Source of the DNA: Phaeodactylibacter sp.
Lineage (GTDB): Bacteria > Bacteroidota > Bacteroidia > Chitinophagales > Saprospiraceae
Direction of reading: 5' to 3'
Length of the DNA stretch: 64,000 nt
NCBI GenBank assembly: GCA_024103175.1
Contig: JAGFJE010000433.1
Location: forward strand, 19,874-83,873
The translations under genes and the position numbers were made by a program. The notes under the pieces were generated by a model. The model worked only from the letters and a program-made list of their open reading frames with translations, made no database searches and was not told where the DNA came from. The first letter of the stretch is position 1; every line of letters starts with the position of its first letter. Shown piece by piece: positions 24,332-33,468 of the stretch.

Positions 24332-26362
24332 ATGAAAAAAATCATTCTGGCGCCTTTTTTCACGCTTCTTATCGGCGCCGTCGCCCACACAGCAAGCCTC
24401 TATATCCTTTACGACCCGGCCTGCATGGACCGCCTGGAATACGTCGCGCTCAATGGTAATGACCAGAGTGAATACATCGTATACCACGTCAATACCAACC
24501 CGGGGGTGAAGGTCGTACTGGAAGTGGGAAATGAGAGTACAGCCCCTTCCCAGGACTTTCAGCCTGCCCAGGTGATCCGGTGCAACAATGCAATGTTCGA
24601 TGAGAAGTTGGTCAATGCCATCAACAGCAATATCGACAAAGTATTCATGGTCGTCAGAAGGGGAAATAACCAGTATTACGTTTCTCCGATAGCCTTTGCC
24701 GCCCGTTATCTGCGGTCGGAGGATTATATTCTTTATGACTCCCCTAAATACCGCTTTCTGTTTGACACTCGCCTGGGCGCCATTGGAGAAAATATCGCCT
24801 ATAAAAACCCCAATACGGAGGTTTATTTCGAAGGCATGCTGGAAAATGAATGTTCGGGAACCTTACTCTTCCGCCAAAAAGCAGAATTTGCCGGCAACCC
24901 TCATTCCAATATTGAACTGATACCGGAAGTGGGTATTGTAGAGGAACGCAGCGGCATTAATGCAACCGACGCCATGCGCAATGTACTGCGCCTCCAGAAG
25001 GTGAACGGCAAAAAGCTGGCCCGCTACCTGCGGCAATTGTGCCAGGGCATCGACACACCGGAAGAAGAAGAAAACGCCGCCTCCACCCAGCCGGTACAAC
25101 CCACAGACGAATTTCTCTCGCCTGGCCCGAGAGTGGAGGCCGTTGCCGCCCGGGGCGGAGCAGATCTTGCAGAAACACTGCCTCCCGGCCAGCCTGCTCC
25201 GAATGCCGCCGAATTGCACGAGGTAAAAAAAGGGGAAACCCTATACCGCATCTCCAAAAAATATAACGTTTCCGTTGAACAGCTCAAAGCCTGGAACAGC
25301 AAAGGCAACTCCAACACGATCTACGTGGGGGAAAAACTACGGGTCTCGCCTCCGGCGACAGAGCGGGCTGCTCCCGTCGAAGGGCAGGCCCAGACATTGG
25401 GCGGCCCGTTGGGATTCGAAAAAACCACTCCGGCTCCCGCTCCCGCCCCATCGGCGGCAGCTCAGCCCTCTACCCTCTATTCCAGGGGCGCCGGAGGGGG
25501 CCAGGAAGCCGACTACCACTATGTCAAGCGGGGGGAAACCATAGCTTCCATTGCCATGAATTACGGCTATACCGAACAGCGGTTTCGGGAGTTCAACAAC
25601 CTCAGAAAAAACGACGTGGCCATGATCGGAATGGCCCTGAAAACTTCTGACTGTGAGTGCCCCACCGGCCAGCCGGCGCCATCGTATGGGGCTACGCCGG
25701 CGCCGATGGAACCAGAATATGTACCCCGCAGTTTTGACGCCGGCCAACCACGAATAACCACCCGGTACTATCAACCCGGTTTTTCCCAACAGCAAGCGGA
25801 AGGCGCTACCAGCCGTAGAACAACGGAAAAGAGCAGCAGCAGCCAGGAAGAGGCATTCTATGAAGATCAATTCTCTCCGAACCGCACCAACTCAGGACAG
25901 GAATACCAACACCTGAACACACCTTTATTTCTGGACCGAACCAGTACGCCGCCGCCGGCAGGCGCCTCCACCGCCCCCTCCGGGCAGGCAGCCCCGAATA
26001 CCAACACTTCCCGGGGCCGGGAATATAGCCCCGAAGGCGACTTTTACAGCATTACCGGCAACAGGATAGAAAATGCCGGCAACGGCGGGGGCTCCGCTAA
26101 TACGGCCCGCAAAAGCACAGGCCTGATCTCCGGCAGTATTTCCAGCCGTTCCCCTCTGGCCGGAGGCGCCGTGCAGGAGTACAGCAACACAGGCCCACGG
26201 ACAACAGCGCCCAAGGAGCGTAGTTTTTACGTTGTCAAAGAAGGAGACACCCTCTTTCGCATCGCCCGGATGTACGGAATGTCGGTTGAACGGCTCAGAG
26301 AAATCAACAACCTGGGGGCCAATGAAGTGATCATCCCCTATCAAAAGATCTATCTGAATTAA
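24332..26362 (+). CDS. Secreted protein with three LysM domains
   Basis: 676 residues with a signal peptide (MKKIILAPFFTLLIGAVAHT). An N-terminal region of about 230 residues with no known family is followed by LysM 1 (296-338, VKKGETLYRISKKYNVS), LysM 2 (about 397-440, VKRGETIASIAMNYGYT) and LysM 3 (633-675, VKEGDTLFRIARMYGMS), separated by Pro/Ala/Ser/Thr-rich linkers. LysM binds peptidoglycan glycans, so it is probably a cell-wall-bound envelope protein. LysM 2 ends unusually in SDCECP. The next gene starts 3 bases after the stop, which indicates one transcript. Confidence 0.85.
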   Translation: MKKIILAPFFTLLIGAVAHTASLYILYDPACMDRLEYVALNGNDQSEYIVYHVNTNPGVKVVLEVGNESTAPSQDFQPAQVIRCNNAMFDEKLVNAINSNIDKVFMVVRRGNNQYYVSPIAFAARYLRSEDYILYDSPKYRFLFDTRLGAIGENIAYKNPNTEVYFEGMLENECSGTLLFRQKAEFAGNPHSNIELIPEVGIVEERSGINATDAMRNVLRLQKVNGKKLARYLRQLCQGIDTPEEEENAASTQPVQPTDEFLSPGPRVEAVAARGGADLAETLPPGQPAPNAAELHEVKKGETLYRISKKYNVSVEQLKAWNSKGNSNTIYVGEKLRVSPPATERAAPVEGQAQTLGGPLGFEKTTPAPAPAPSAAAQPSTLYSRGAGGGQEADYHYVKRGETIASIAMNYGYTEQRFREFNNLRKNDVAMIGMALKTSDCECPTGQPAPSYGATPAPMEPEYVPRSFDAGQPRITTRYYQPGFSQQQAEGATSRRTTEKSSSSQEEAFYEDQFSPNRTNSGQEYQHLNTPLFLDRTSTPPPAGASTAPSGQAAPNTNTSRGREYSPEGDFYSITGNRIENAGNGGGSANTARKSTGLISGSISSRSPLAGGAVQEYSNTGPRTTAPKERSFYVVKEGDTLFRIARMYGMSVERLREINNLGANEVIIPYQKIYLN

Positions 26363-26365
26363 GGA

Positions 26366-27460
26366 ATGGGCTTATTGATCATTTATTTTACGCTCTCCAT
26401 AGGCTTCTCTTTCCTTTGTTCGGTATGGGAAGCAGTATTGCTGAGCGTAACTCCTTCATTTGTCGAGATTCAAAACAAGAAGGGCACTCGTTCAGGGAGG
26501 CTGCTAAAGCAATTTAAAGACGACATAGACCGGCCGCTTTCCGCCATCCTGACCCTGAATACCATCGCCCACACGCTGGGCGCTATTGGCGTGGGCGCCC
26601 AGGCCGGCCGCATGTATGGAGACAACAACCTGGCCATCGCCGGCATGGAAATGCCCTTTTCGGCCGAAGCCTTCATCGGGGCGGCGATGACGCTGGCTAT
26701 TCTCATCCTGTCAGAGATCATCCCCAAAACCCTTGGCGCCAACTACTGGGAACAGCTCTCCGGGTTCACCGCCAATGCCATCAACCTCCTCATATACGCC
26801 CTTCTTCCTCTGGTCTGGTTGAGCCAGTTCATTACCAAAAAGATGAAAAAGGACAAGTCCAGGAGTGTTCTGAGCCGGGCTGATTTCACCGCTATGGCCG
26901 AGATCGGGGAAAAGGAAGGCATCTTCAAACGCAACGAATCCAAGATCATTCAAAACCTCCTGCGGTTGAACACCATCCGGGCCAAAGATATCATGACACC
27001 CCGGACGGTCGTCAAAGCTGCCGACCAGGAACAGTCGATCGCCAGTTTCTACCAGGCCAACCAGCAACTGCAGTTTTCCCGTATTCCCGTATATCAAAAT
27101 ACCAAGGACCACATAAACGGGTTCGTGCTCAAGGACGAAATACTGAGCAACATGATCCACACCAACGGAAACCGCTCCCTGAAAGAGATCATGCGGGACA
27201 TTATGATCGTCAATGAACAAATGGCCCTTCCCGACCTGTTCAACCGCCTGATCGAAAAACGGGAACACATCGCCCTGGTCGTCGATGAATTCGGAGGCAT
27301 GGCCGGCATCATTACCATGGAAGATGTGATTGAAACCCTTCTCGGCCTGGAAATCGTCGATGAACAGGATAATATCGAAGATATGCAATCCCTGGCGCGC
27401 CAGAACTGGGAAAAACGGGCGAGAAACCTGGGGCTGATTGATAAGGGGATGAAGGAATGA
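26366..27460 (+). CDS. CNNM/CBS membrane protein (HlyC/CorC-type)
   Basis: 364 residues. The N-terminal CNNM (DUF21) domain has about four membrane helices including MTLAILILSEIIPKTLGANY. Two CBS domains follow (RAKDIMTPRTVV ... FSRIPVYQNTKDHINGFVLK, and ALVVDEFGGMAGIITMEDVI). Such proteins are linked to magnesium/cobalt export. The usual C-terminal CorC_HlyC domain is absent, as in several Bacteroidota members. The last codons run into a GGAATGAA tandem repeat. It is co-transcribed with the LysM gene. Confidence 0.87.
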   Translation: MGLLIIYFTLSIGFSFLCSVWEAVLLSVTPSFVEIQNKKGTRSGRLLKQFKDDIDRPLSAILTLNTIAHTLGAIGVGAQAGRMYGDNNLAIAGMEMPFSAEAFIGAAMTLAILILSEIIPKTLGANYWEQLSGFTANAINLLIYALLPLVWLSQFITKKMKKDKSRSVLSRADFTAMAEIGEKEGIFKRNESKIIQNLLRLNTIRAKDIMTPRTVVKAADQEQSIASFYQANQQLQFSRIPVYQNTKDHINGFVLKDEILSNMIHTNGNRSLKEIMRDIMIVNEQMALPDLFNRLIEKREHIALVVDEFGGMAGIITMEDVIETLLGLEIVDEQDNIEDMQSLARQNWEKRARNLGLIDKGMKE

Positions 27461-27488
27461 AGGAAGGAATGAATGAAGGAATGAGTGA
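27449..27488. repeat. GGAATGAAGGAATGAA tandem repeat
   Basis: A 40-base run of GAAGGAATGAATGAAGGAATG overlapping the end of the CNNM gene. The complementary motif (TTCATTCCTTCA) recurs at 52763-52797 before another gene end, so it is a dispersed simple repeat. Confidence 0.6.
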
Positions 27489-27492
27489 TTCC

Positions 27493-28482
27493 CTAAAAAT
27501 CTTTATATACCTCTTCTTTCGGCACCCGGTTGGGCAGCGGCCCGAAATGGCCCAGTTTCAGTTCGGCCATGCGCCGCCCGGCCTTGGCCCGGTTGGCCAG
27601 GGGCTCCCCGTCGAGCCAGGCAGAAAGGTAGCCCGACCAGAAGGCATCCCCGGCGCCGGTAGTATCTTTGACTTCCACTTTCCTGGCCGGCAGAAAAAGG
27701 CGCTCTTCGGCATTCGCCACGAAGCAGCCTTCACTGCCCATGGTGATACAAGCCTCGGAAGCCCCTAACCCGAGGAAATGATCCGCCGCCGCTTCCGGTT
27801 CCTCCAGTTTTGAATTGTAGAGGCGCTCCCAGTCCACCTCGCTTACTTTCACCAGGGCGCCATAACCACAGTACTGCGCCACTAGTTGCTGCGCCTGTTC
27901 CTGATCCCTCCAGATCTTACGCGCGTAGTTGGCGTCAATACTTAACTGGCACCCTTTCTGGGCGGCCAGCCGGGCGGCGCGCATGATGCTGCTTTGCGCC
28001 GGCTCCCGGCTGAGCGCAAAACAGGTGGTATGGAAAAGCGTGATGTCATCAAAAATACCGGTGGGGAACTGCTCATCAATAATTTCACAATCCGCCCCCC
28101 GGTATGCTTCAAAATTGGAGACATTGCGGGAGCGGGTCACCAGGATCAGCGTGGTGGGCGTATCAATAGAACGCACACTGTGGCAATCTACTCCAATACT
28201 TTGCACGTATTTGAGCAGGTAATGCCCCATATCGTCATTGCCCAGAGCGGCCAGCAGTTTGGCCTTTTTACCCAGGCGGGCCATATTCATGCACATGTTG
28301 GCAGGGCTGCCTCCCTGGATACGTTTAAAATGCTGCACCTCATCCAGGTTTTCGGCAAAATCGGTTGAGATGAAATCAATGAGCAGTTCTCCAACTGCGA
28401 GAATGTCATATTTTTTATGGCCCTTACCCTCCATAGCAAACAATTTTGCGCCTTTAGGTTTATAATTATTGGAGTTACCCAC
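27493..28482 (-). CDS. PfkB family sugar kinase
   Basis: 329 residues. The ribokinase/PfkB fold is shown by ILAVGELLIDFIS, the substrate loop QGGSPANMCMNMARLG, and the C-terminal signature DTTGAGDAFWSGYL with the catalytic Asp. The overall pattern is closest to fructokinases or 2-keto-3-deoxygluconate kinases; the exact sugar is not certain. The start could also be Met17 (MEGKGHKKYD), which fits the family's usual N-terminus better. It is convergent with the CNNM gene and divergent from glpD. Confidence 0.87.
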   Translation of the reverse strand: MGNSNNYKPKGAKLFAMEGKGHKKYDILAVGELLIDFISTDFAENLDEVQHFKRIQGGSPANMCMNMARLGKKAKLLAALGNDDMGHYLLKYVQSIGVDCHSVRSIDTPTTLILVTRSRNVSNFEAYRGADCEIIDEQFPTGIFDDITLFHTTCFALSREPAQSSIMRAARLAAQKGCQLSIDANYARKIWRDQEQAQQLVAQYCGYGALVKVSEVDWERLYNSKLEEPEAAADHFLGLGASEACITMGSEGCFVANAEERLFLPARKVEVKDTTGAGDAFWSGYLSAWLDGEPLANRAKAGRRMAELKLGHFGPLPNRVPKEEVYKDF

Positions 28483-28568
28483 CAGCTTATTGTAATTTTA
28501 ACACAAAGCGCTTATATTTTACCTGCTGAAAAATAGCAGAATTTTACTCAAAAACAAACTTCGCCCAC

Positions 28569-30254
28569 ATGAGCTCATTATCTTCTACCAACCGAAAAGA
28601 GATCATTCAAAAATTATCCGATGAGGCCTACGGCCTGATCGTAGTCGGCGGCGGGATCACCGGAGCCGGCATTGCTCTGGATGCCGCATCCCGGGGAATG
28701 AAGGCCGCCCTGTTCGAAAAGGATGATTTTGCTTCGGGAACGAGCAGCAAATCCACCAAACTGATACACGGTGGGCTGCGCTACCTCAAACAGTTTGAGG
28801 TCGGGCTGGTGCGTGAAGTAGGCCGTGAACGCGCCATCGTTCATAATCTTGCCCCCCATCTGGTGCTTGCCGAAAAAATGCTCCTCCCGCTGATCAAAGG
28901 AGGGACTTTCGGCCCATTGAGCACTTCTATCGGCCTGTTCGTCTACGACTTTCTGGCCGGCGTCAAAGGAGCGGACAAGCGGAGAATGCTGGATAAGAAG
29001 CAAACGCTAAATTTGGAGCCGCTCCTCGAAGGGCAAAAGGACGTTCTCAACGGCAGCGGTTTTTATGCCGAATACCGGACCGATGACGCCCGCCTGACGA
29101 TCGAGATCATCAAAACCGCGGTGAAATACGGGGCGGACTGCATCAATTATGTCAAAGTCAGCGGCCTGTTGTACAATGAAAGCGGGAAAGTGGTTGGCGT
29201 CCGCTGCAAGGATACAGAAACCGGAGAGGAATTTGAGGTAAAGTCCAGCTATGTAGTAAGCGCCGCCGGCCCGTGGGTGGATAAGCTGCGCAAAAAAGAC
29301 CATTCGCTGAAAGGGAAGCGCCTGTTTCTGACTAAAGGCGTGCACATCGTCGTGCCACGCGAACGCTTTCCCGCCCGGCATTCTCTGTATTTCGACGTAC
29401 CGGATGGCCGGATGATGTTTGCCATCCCAAGGCAAAGGGCCACATATATCGGCACTACGGATACTCCTTACGAAGGAGACCCTGACCGCATACCCATCAA
29501 CCAGGAAGATGTAGACTACCTGCTGGAAGCCACCAACCACATGTTTCCCGGGGTGAACCTGTCCACCGATGACGTCGAATCCAGTTGGGCCGGGTTGCGC
29601 CCTTTGATCTATGAGGAAGGCAAATCCGCCTCTGAAATGTCCCGGAAAGATGAGATCTTCGAATCCGAATCGGGGCTGATCTCCATCGCCGGAGGCAAGC
29701 TCACCGGGTACCGCAAAATGGCGGAACGGATCACCAACCTGCTGAACAAAAAATTCCAGGCAGCCCACGGAAAGCGCTTCCGGGACAGCCAAACAATAAA
29801 CATCCCCCTGAGCGGCGGGCCTTTCCAAAATTCTGGCGAAGTAGATGCCTACCGGAAAACGGTAGACAAACGCCTCAACGGCCTGGGGCTCAACAGCTAT
29901 TATGCCGACTACCTGGTGTCTAACTACGGTAAACAAACGGACGAAATCCTGGATAAATTCCAGTCCTTTAACGACAGCCCGGAAGTGGCTCTGGCCAGAG
30001 CGGAGGCATGGTACAGCATCCACCACGAGCTGGCCCTCCACCCCATGGACTTTTTCAACCGGCGCTCCGGCAGGCTGTATTTCAACCTGCCCAGCATCAA
30101 ACTCGTCCTGGAACCTGTTATGCAGGATTTCCAGGCTTACCTGCAATGGACGGACGGCAAGCTGAAGGAGGAAAAGGCCAAAGTCCGGGAAGAGATCGAA
30201 TGGGTTTCTGAGTTCGAATACTCTTCCAAAACCGGCAAGGCCGTCTCCTCCTGA
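28569..30254 (+). CDS. glpD: Glycerol-3-phosphate dehydrogenase/oxidase
   Basis: 561 residues. The FAD-binding motif is LIVVGGGITGAGIALDAASRG, followed by GTSSKSTKLIHGGLRYL, the GlpD hallmark, and a C-terminal FAD domain with TDTPYEGDPD and AGGKLTGYRKMAE. A C-terminal DAO_C-type helical domain is present. It oxidises glycerol-3-phosphate to dihydroxyacetone phosphate and passes electrons to quinone at the inner membrane. No glpK or glpF is adjacent. The next gene, GH31, follows by 54 bases. Confidence 0.94.
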   Translation: MSSLSSTNRKEIIQKLSDEAYGLIVVGGGITGAGIALDAASRGMKAALFEKDDFASGTSSKSTKLIHGGLRYLKQFEVGLVREVGRERAIVHNLAPHLVLAEKMLLPLIKGGTFGPLSTSIGLFVYDFLAGVKGADKRRMLDKKQTLNLEPLLEGQKDVLNGSGFYAEYRTDDARLTIEIIKTAVKYGADCINYVKVSGLLYNESGKVVGVRCKDTETGEEFEVKSSYVVSAAGPWVDKLRKKDHSLKGKRLFLTKGVHIVVPRERFPARHSLYFDVPDGRMMFAIPRQRATYIGTTDTPYEGDPDRIPINQEDVDYLLEATNHMFPGVNLSTDDVESSWAGLRPLIYEEGKSASEMSRKDEIFESESGLISIAGGKLTGYRKMAERITNLLNKKFQAAHGKRFRDSQTINIPLSGGPFQNSGEVDAYRKTVDKRLNGLGLNSYYADYLVSNYGKQTDEILDKFQSFNDSPEVALARAEAWYSIHHELALHPMDFFNRRSGRLYFNLPSIKLVLEPVMQDFQAYLQWTDGKLKEEKAKVREEIEWVSEFEYSSKTGKAVSS

Positions 30255-30308
30255 AAGAATATAGGCTACACGCACAACTGAAAAACGGAAAATTAACTTT
30301 AACCGCTT

Positions 30309-32813
30309 ATGGCAGAGAAACCCATTAAAAGCACGGCTCCCCTGATGGTAAGGGAAGGCCAAACCGTCACCGGAGAGCGTTATCCTGATGTTTATCACGA
30401 ATACCGGCCCGATAAGGTTGTCACCCAGTACCAGGAAAAAGACGGCATTTTTGTCTATGAATCGGAGAACGGGCTGGCCCTGAAGGTGGAAGTACTTTCA
30501 GCAAATGTATTCCGTTTCAGATATGCTCCGGAAGGGCATTTCGGGAACGGATTTTCCTACGCCATCGACCCTGCCGCGGGCCAATCCATCCCCCGGGTAA
30601 CCATCGGAGGCGACGACACCCACTTTTTTATCCATACCCGGACAATCCGTTGCCGGATAGACAAACAGAACCTGCAGGTTGGCCTCTATGATGCAAACAG
30701 CCAGAAGCTGATCTGTGAAGACGCCGAACCTTACTACTGCCGCCGGACCATCCTCAAAGGCATTGACCTGGCCCGGGTTACCAAAAAAGCGCCGGCAGGC
30801 GAAGCTTACTTCGGGCTGGGAGACAAAACCTGCTCCGCCAACCTCCGAGGCCACAAGCTGGAAAATTGGAATACCGATTCCTTCTCCTATAAAAAGGGGC
30901 AGGACCCCCTTTACCGGAGCATCCCTTTCTACTATGGGCTTCATCGGGGAACGGGCTATGGCATCTTTCTCAACAACAGCTTCCGGACCCACTTCGATTT
31001 TGACAGCCGGCAGAATGGGGCCGCCCGTTTCTGGGCCGACGGAGGAGAGATGGATTATTATTTCATCTATGGCCCTGGCCTGATGGATGTGGCCTGCCGT
31101 TATGCCTGGCTGACCGGCCGCCCCGAGCTACCTCCGCTGTGGGCGCTGGGGTTTCACCAATGCCGCTGGAGCTACTATCCGGAAAGCCGGGTTATGGAGC
31201 TGGCGCAGGAATTCCGGAACAGGCAGATCCCCTGCGACGCCATTTACCTGGACATCGACTACATGGACGGCTACCGCTGCTTCACCTGGAACAAAGAGCA
31301 TTTCCCCAATCCTCCCGAAATGATTGGCAGGCTTCGGGATCAGGGATTTCAGACGGTGTCCATGATAGACCCCGGCATACGGGTTGACCCTCAGTACCAC
31401 GTTTACCGCGAAGGCATGAAAGAGAACGCCTTCCTCTACCGGTCTACCGGAGAGATCATGCGGGCGCCGGTCTGGCCGCCCGATTGCGTATTTCCCGACT
31501 TCACCCATCCGGGCGTCCGCGAATGGTGGGGAGGGTTGTACAAAGGCCTGTATCTGGAAGACGGCGTCAGCGGCTTCTGGAATGACATGAACGAACCCGC
31601 CGTTTTCAAAGTGGATGGCGCGACCTGCCCCGATAATGTTCTCCACCATTACGAAGGCAATGCATGCGACCACCGCAAAGCGCACAACATCTACGGGCAG
31701 CAAATGTCGAGAGCCACCTACGAGGGCCTTAAACGGCTCAGGCCGGACAAGCGGCCGTTCGTGCTGACCCGGGCCACCTTCAGCGGGGGGCAGCGCTTCG
31801 CTTCGGTATGGACCGGCGATAATGCCGCCACCTGGGAGCACCTGCGCCTGGCCAACCTGCAGTGCCAGCGCCTCAGTGCTTCCGGCTTCTCGTTCGTCGG
31901 CACCGACATCGGAGGCTTCAATAAACAGCCGGATGGCGAACTGTTCATCCGGTGGCTGCAGCTGGCGGTTTTCCACCCGCTTTTCCGCGTGCATTCCATG
32001 GGCAACAACATCGATGGCGCCGCCGAAGCAGAAGCCGAAATGGTTCAGGCGGCAGAGCAGGAAAACCGGCTGGACCAGGAACCCTGGTCTTTTGGAGCGG
32101 AAAATACGGCCCTGGCCAAAGAAGCCATTGAGTTGCGGTATGAACTGTTGCCTTACATTTACACTGTTTTCTACCAAAACACCCGGGATGGAGCCCCTGC
32201 CATCCGCAGCCTGTTCCTCTACAGCCAGGATGACCCGGCCGCCCTGGAGCGGGAAGAAGAGTTCCTCTTTGGCGACAGCCTCCTGGTAGCGCCGGTATTG
32301 GGCCCCGGCGTCAAATCCATAAAGGCCTACCTGCCCAAAGGCAGATGGTACGGCTACTGGAGCGGGATCCTATATGAGGGTAAGCAACTGGCAACTTTTC
32401 AAGCTGAGCCGGGCCGTATTCCTGTTTTGGCAAAGGCGGGATCGGCCATCCCCAATTATCCCATTCAGCAATATGTTGGTGAAAAGGAGTTCGAGTCTGT
32501 TGCTCTCCGGGTTTACTACGGCGAGGGAAGCAGCGAGTTCTATGAAGATGCGGGCGAAGGGTACGGTTATCAGGAGGGGCAATACAAGCTTCGCACCTTC
32601 ACGGTTAAAACGGGCAATAACAACTTCTCCATCGGGCAGGAACAGGAAGGAGGCTACCGGAACACCTACGGCACTTTCCACCTCACCGTATTCGGCCTTC
32701 CGTTCAAGGCAAAAAGCTGCCGGGCGGATGGGCAGGAGGTCAGCTTTGAACAGGATGGAGGGCAGTTAAAGGCTGATGTTCCTGACGGGTTTAAGGTCCT
32801 TCTTTTTATGTAA
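30309..32813 (+). CDS. GH31 alpha-glucosidase
   Basis: 834 residues. An N-terminal beta-sandwich domain is followed by a TIM barrel with YLDIDYMDGYRCFTW, the nucleophile motif FWNDMNEPAVF (Asp426), WTGDNAATWEHLRL with the acid/base Asp, and FVGTDIGGF. These place it in glycoside hydrolase family 31, hydrolysing alpha-1,4 or related glucosides. A C-terminal DUF5110-like beta domain ends the protein. No signal peptide is seen, so it is probably cytoplasmic. It is in line with glpD and near a sugar kinase. Confidence 0.93.
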   Translation: MAEKPIKSTAPLMVREGQTVTGERYPDVYHEYRPDKVVTQYQEKDGIFVYESENGLALKVEVLSANVFRFRYAPEGHFGNGFSYAIDPAAGQSIPRVTIGGDDTHFFIHTRTIRCRIDKQNLQVGLYDANSQKLICEDAEPYYCRRTILKGIDLARVTKKAPAGEAYFGLGDKTCSANLRGHKLENWNTDSFSYKKGQDPLYRSIPFYYGLHRGTGYGIFLNNSFRTHFDFDSRQNGAARFWADGGEMDYYFIYGPGLMDVACRYAWLTGRPELPPLWALGFHQCRWSYYPESRVMELAQEFRNRQIPCDAIYLDIDYMDGYRCFTWNKEHFPNPPEMIGRLRDQGFQTVSMIDPGIRVDPQYHVYREGMKENAFLYRSTGEIMRAPVWPPDCVFPDFTHPGVREWWGGLYKGLYLEDGVSGFWNDMNEPAVFKVDGATCPDNVLHHYEGNACDHRKAHNIYGQQMSRATYEGLKRLRPDKRPFVLTRATFSGGQRFASVWTGDNAATWEHLRLANLQCQRLSASGFSFVGTDIGGFNKQPDGELFIRWLQLAVFHPLFRVHSMGNNIDGAAEAEAEMVQAAEQENRLDQEPWSFGAENTALAKEAIELRYELLPYIYTVFYQNTRDGAPAIRSLFLYSQDDPAALEREEEFLFGDSLLVAPVLGPGVKSIKAYLPKGRWYGYWSGILYEGKQLATFQAEPGRIPVLAKAGSAIPNYPIQQYVGEKEFESVALRVYYGEGSSEFYEDAGEGYGYQEGQYKLRTFTVKTGNNNFSIGQEQEGGYRNTYGTFHLTVFGLPFKAKSCRADGQEVSFEQDGGQLKADVPDGFKVLLFM

Positions 32814-32835
32814 GATTTGGCCGGTGGTGAAAACT

Positions 32836-32887
32836 GGTTGTCCGTATTCACTCCCCTGCTTCGCCATAGGCTCTTCCGGGTAAAATT
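32836..32887. repeat. Diverged copy of the palindromic dispersed repeat
   Basis: GGTTGTCCGTATTCACTCCC then GCTTCGCCATAGGCTCTTCC and GGGTAAAATT keep the order of the 46-base unit at 18222 (GGTTGCCCGTCTTCGCTGAG), but the palindrome is degraded. It reaches the stop of the DUF6438 gene. Confidence 0.55.
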
Positions 32888-33459
32888 CACTCAACCTTCG
32901 GCTGCCACCAGATCTCTTCCGCCAGCTTATCCAGGAAACGTTCAAAGTTGATCAGGCCAACGGGAGCGAGGTGGTTGTTCACAATGGTTTTCTCCTGCTT
33001 GCCGTCATTGAGGTAGATAATGGTCTGAGGCAGGTCGGCGATAGGCTTGCCCTTTTCGGGGTAGGCGTCGCTCAGGCTGAAGAAGTTGATGTCCCGGGCT
33101 TTCTCCATTATCTGCTGAATGGTGCTGTCGGATACCGTGCCCAGATAGATACCCTGCCGGAGCACATTTTTTTCTCCTTTATACAAAGCCTGTCCGTTGG
33201 AGTAAAACTGTATTTCATAAACCGGGCAATGGCCGTAACAGGAGGTATGTTTCAGGCTGGCAAAAAGGTGCGGTTCTGTTTTGGGCAACAGCAGAGAGCC
33301 TTCTGCTGAGGGTGGCTCCGGCTGAACCGAAATAGTATCTGCGGCAACCGGCCCGACGGCGTCGAGGCGCTTGTCCTCCTGCCGGGCAGCAGGCTTGCGG
33401 CTGCAGGCTTCCACCAGGATGAACACCAAAAGCAATTGAAGTAGGATGACCCCTTTCAT
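32887..33459 (-). CDS. DUF6438 lipoprotein
   Basis: 190 residues. The N-terminus MKGVILLQLLLVFILVEACS is a lipoprotein signal with Cys at the end. The core KHTSCYGHCPVYEIQFYSNG with the CYGHCP motif is diagnostic of DUF6438, followed by RDINFFSLSDAYPE. The function is unknown; the paired Cys could form a disulfide or bind metal. It starts 9 bases after the stop of yidC on the same strand, so it is probably co-transcribed. This linkage hints at an envelope role. Confidence 0.8.
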   Translation of the reverse strand: MKGVILLQLLLVFILVEACSRKPAARQEDKRLDAVGPVAADTISVQPEPPSAEGSLLLPKTEPHLFASLKHTSCYGHCPVYEIQFYSNGQALYKGEKNVLRQGIYLGTVSDSTIQQIMEKARDINFFSLSDAYPEKGKPIADLPQTIIYLNDGKQEKTIVNNHLAPVGLINFERFLDKLAEEIWWQPKVE

Positions 33460-33468
33460 TCCAGCGTA

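Noticed and set aside
29007..30398. A 463-codon minus-strand frame opposite glpD
   Set aside because: It is antisense to a clear FAD enzyme; the codon pattern is that of a shadow frame.
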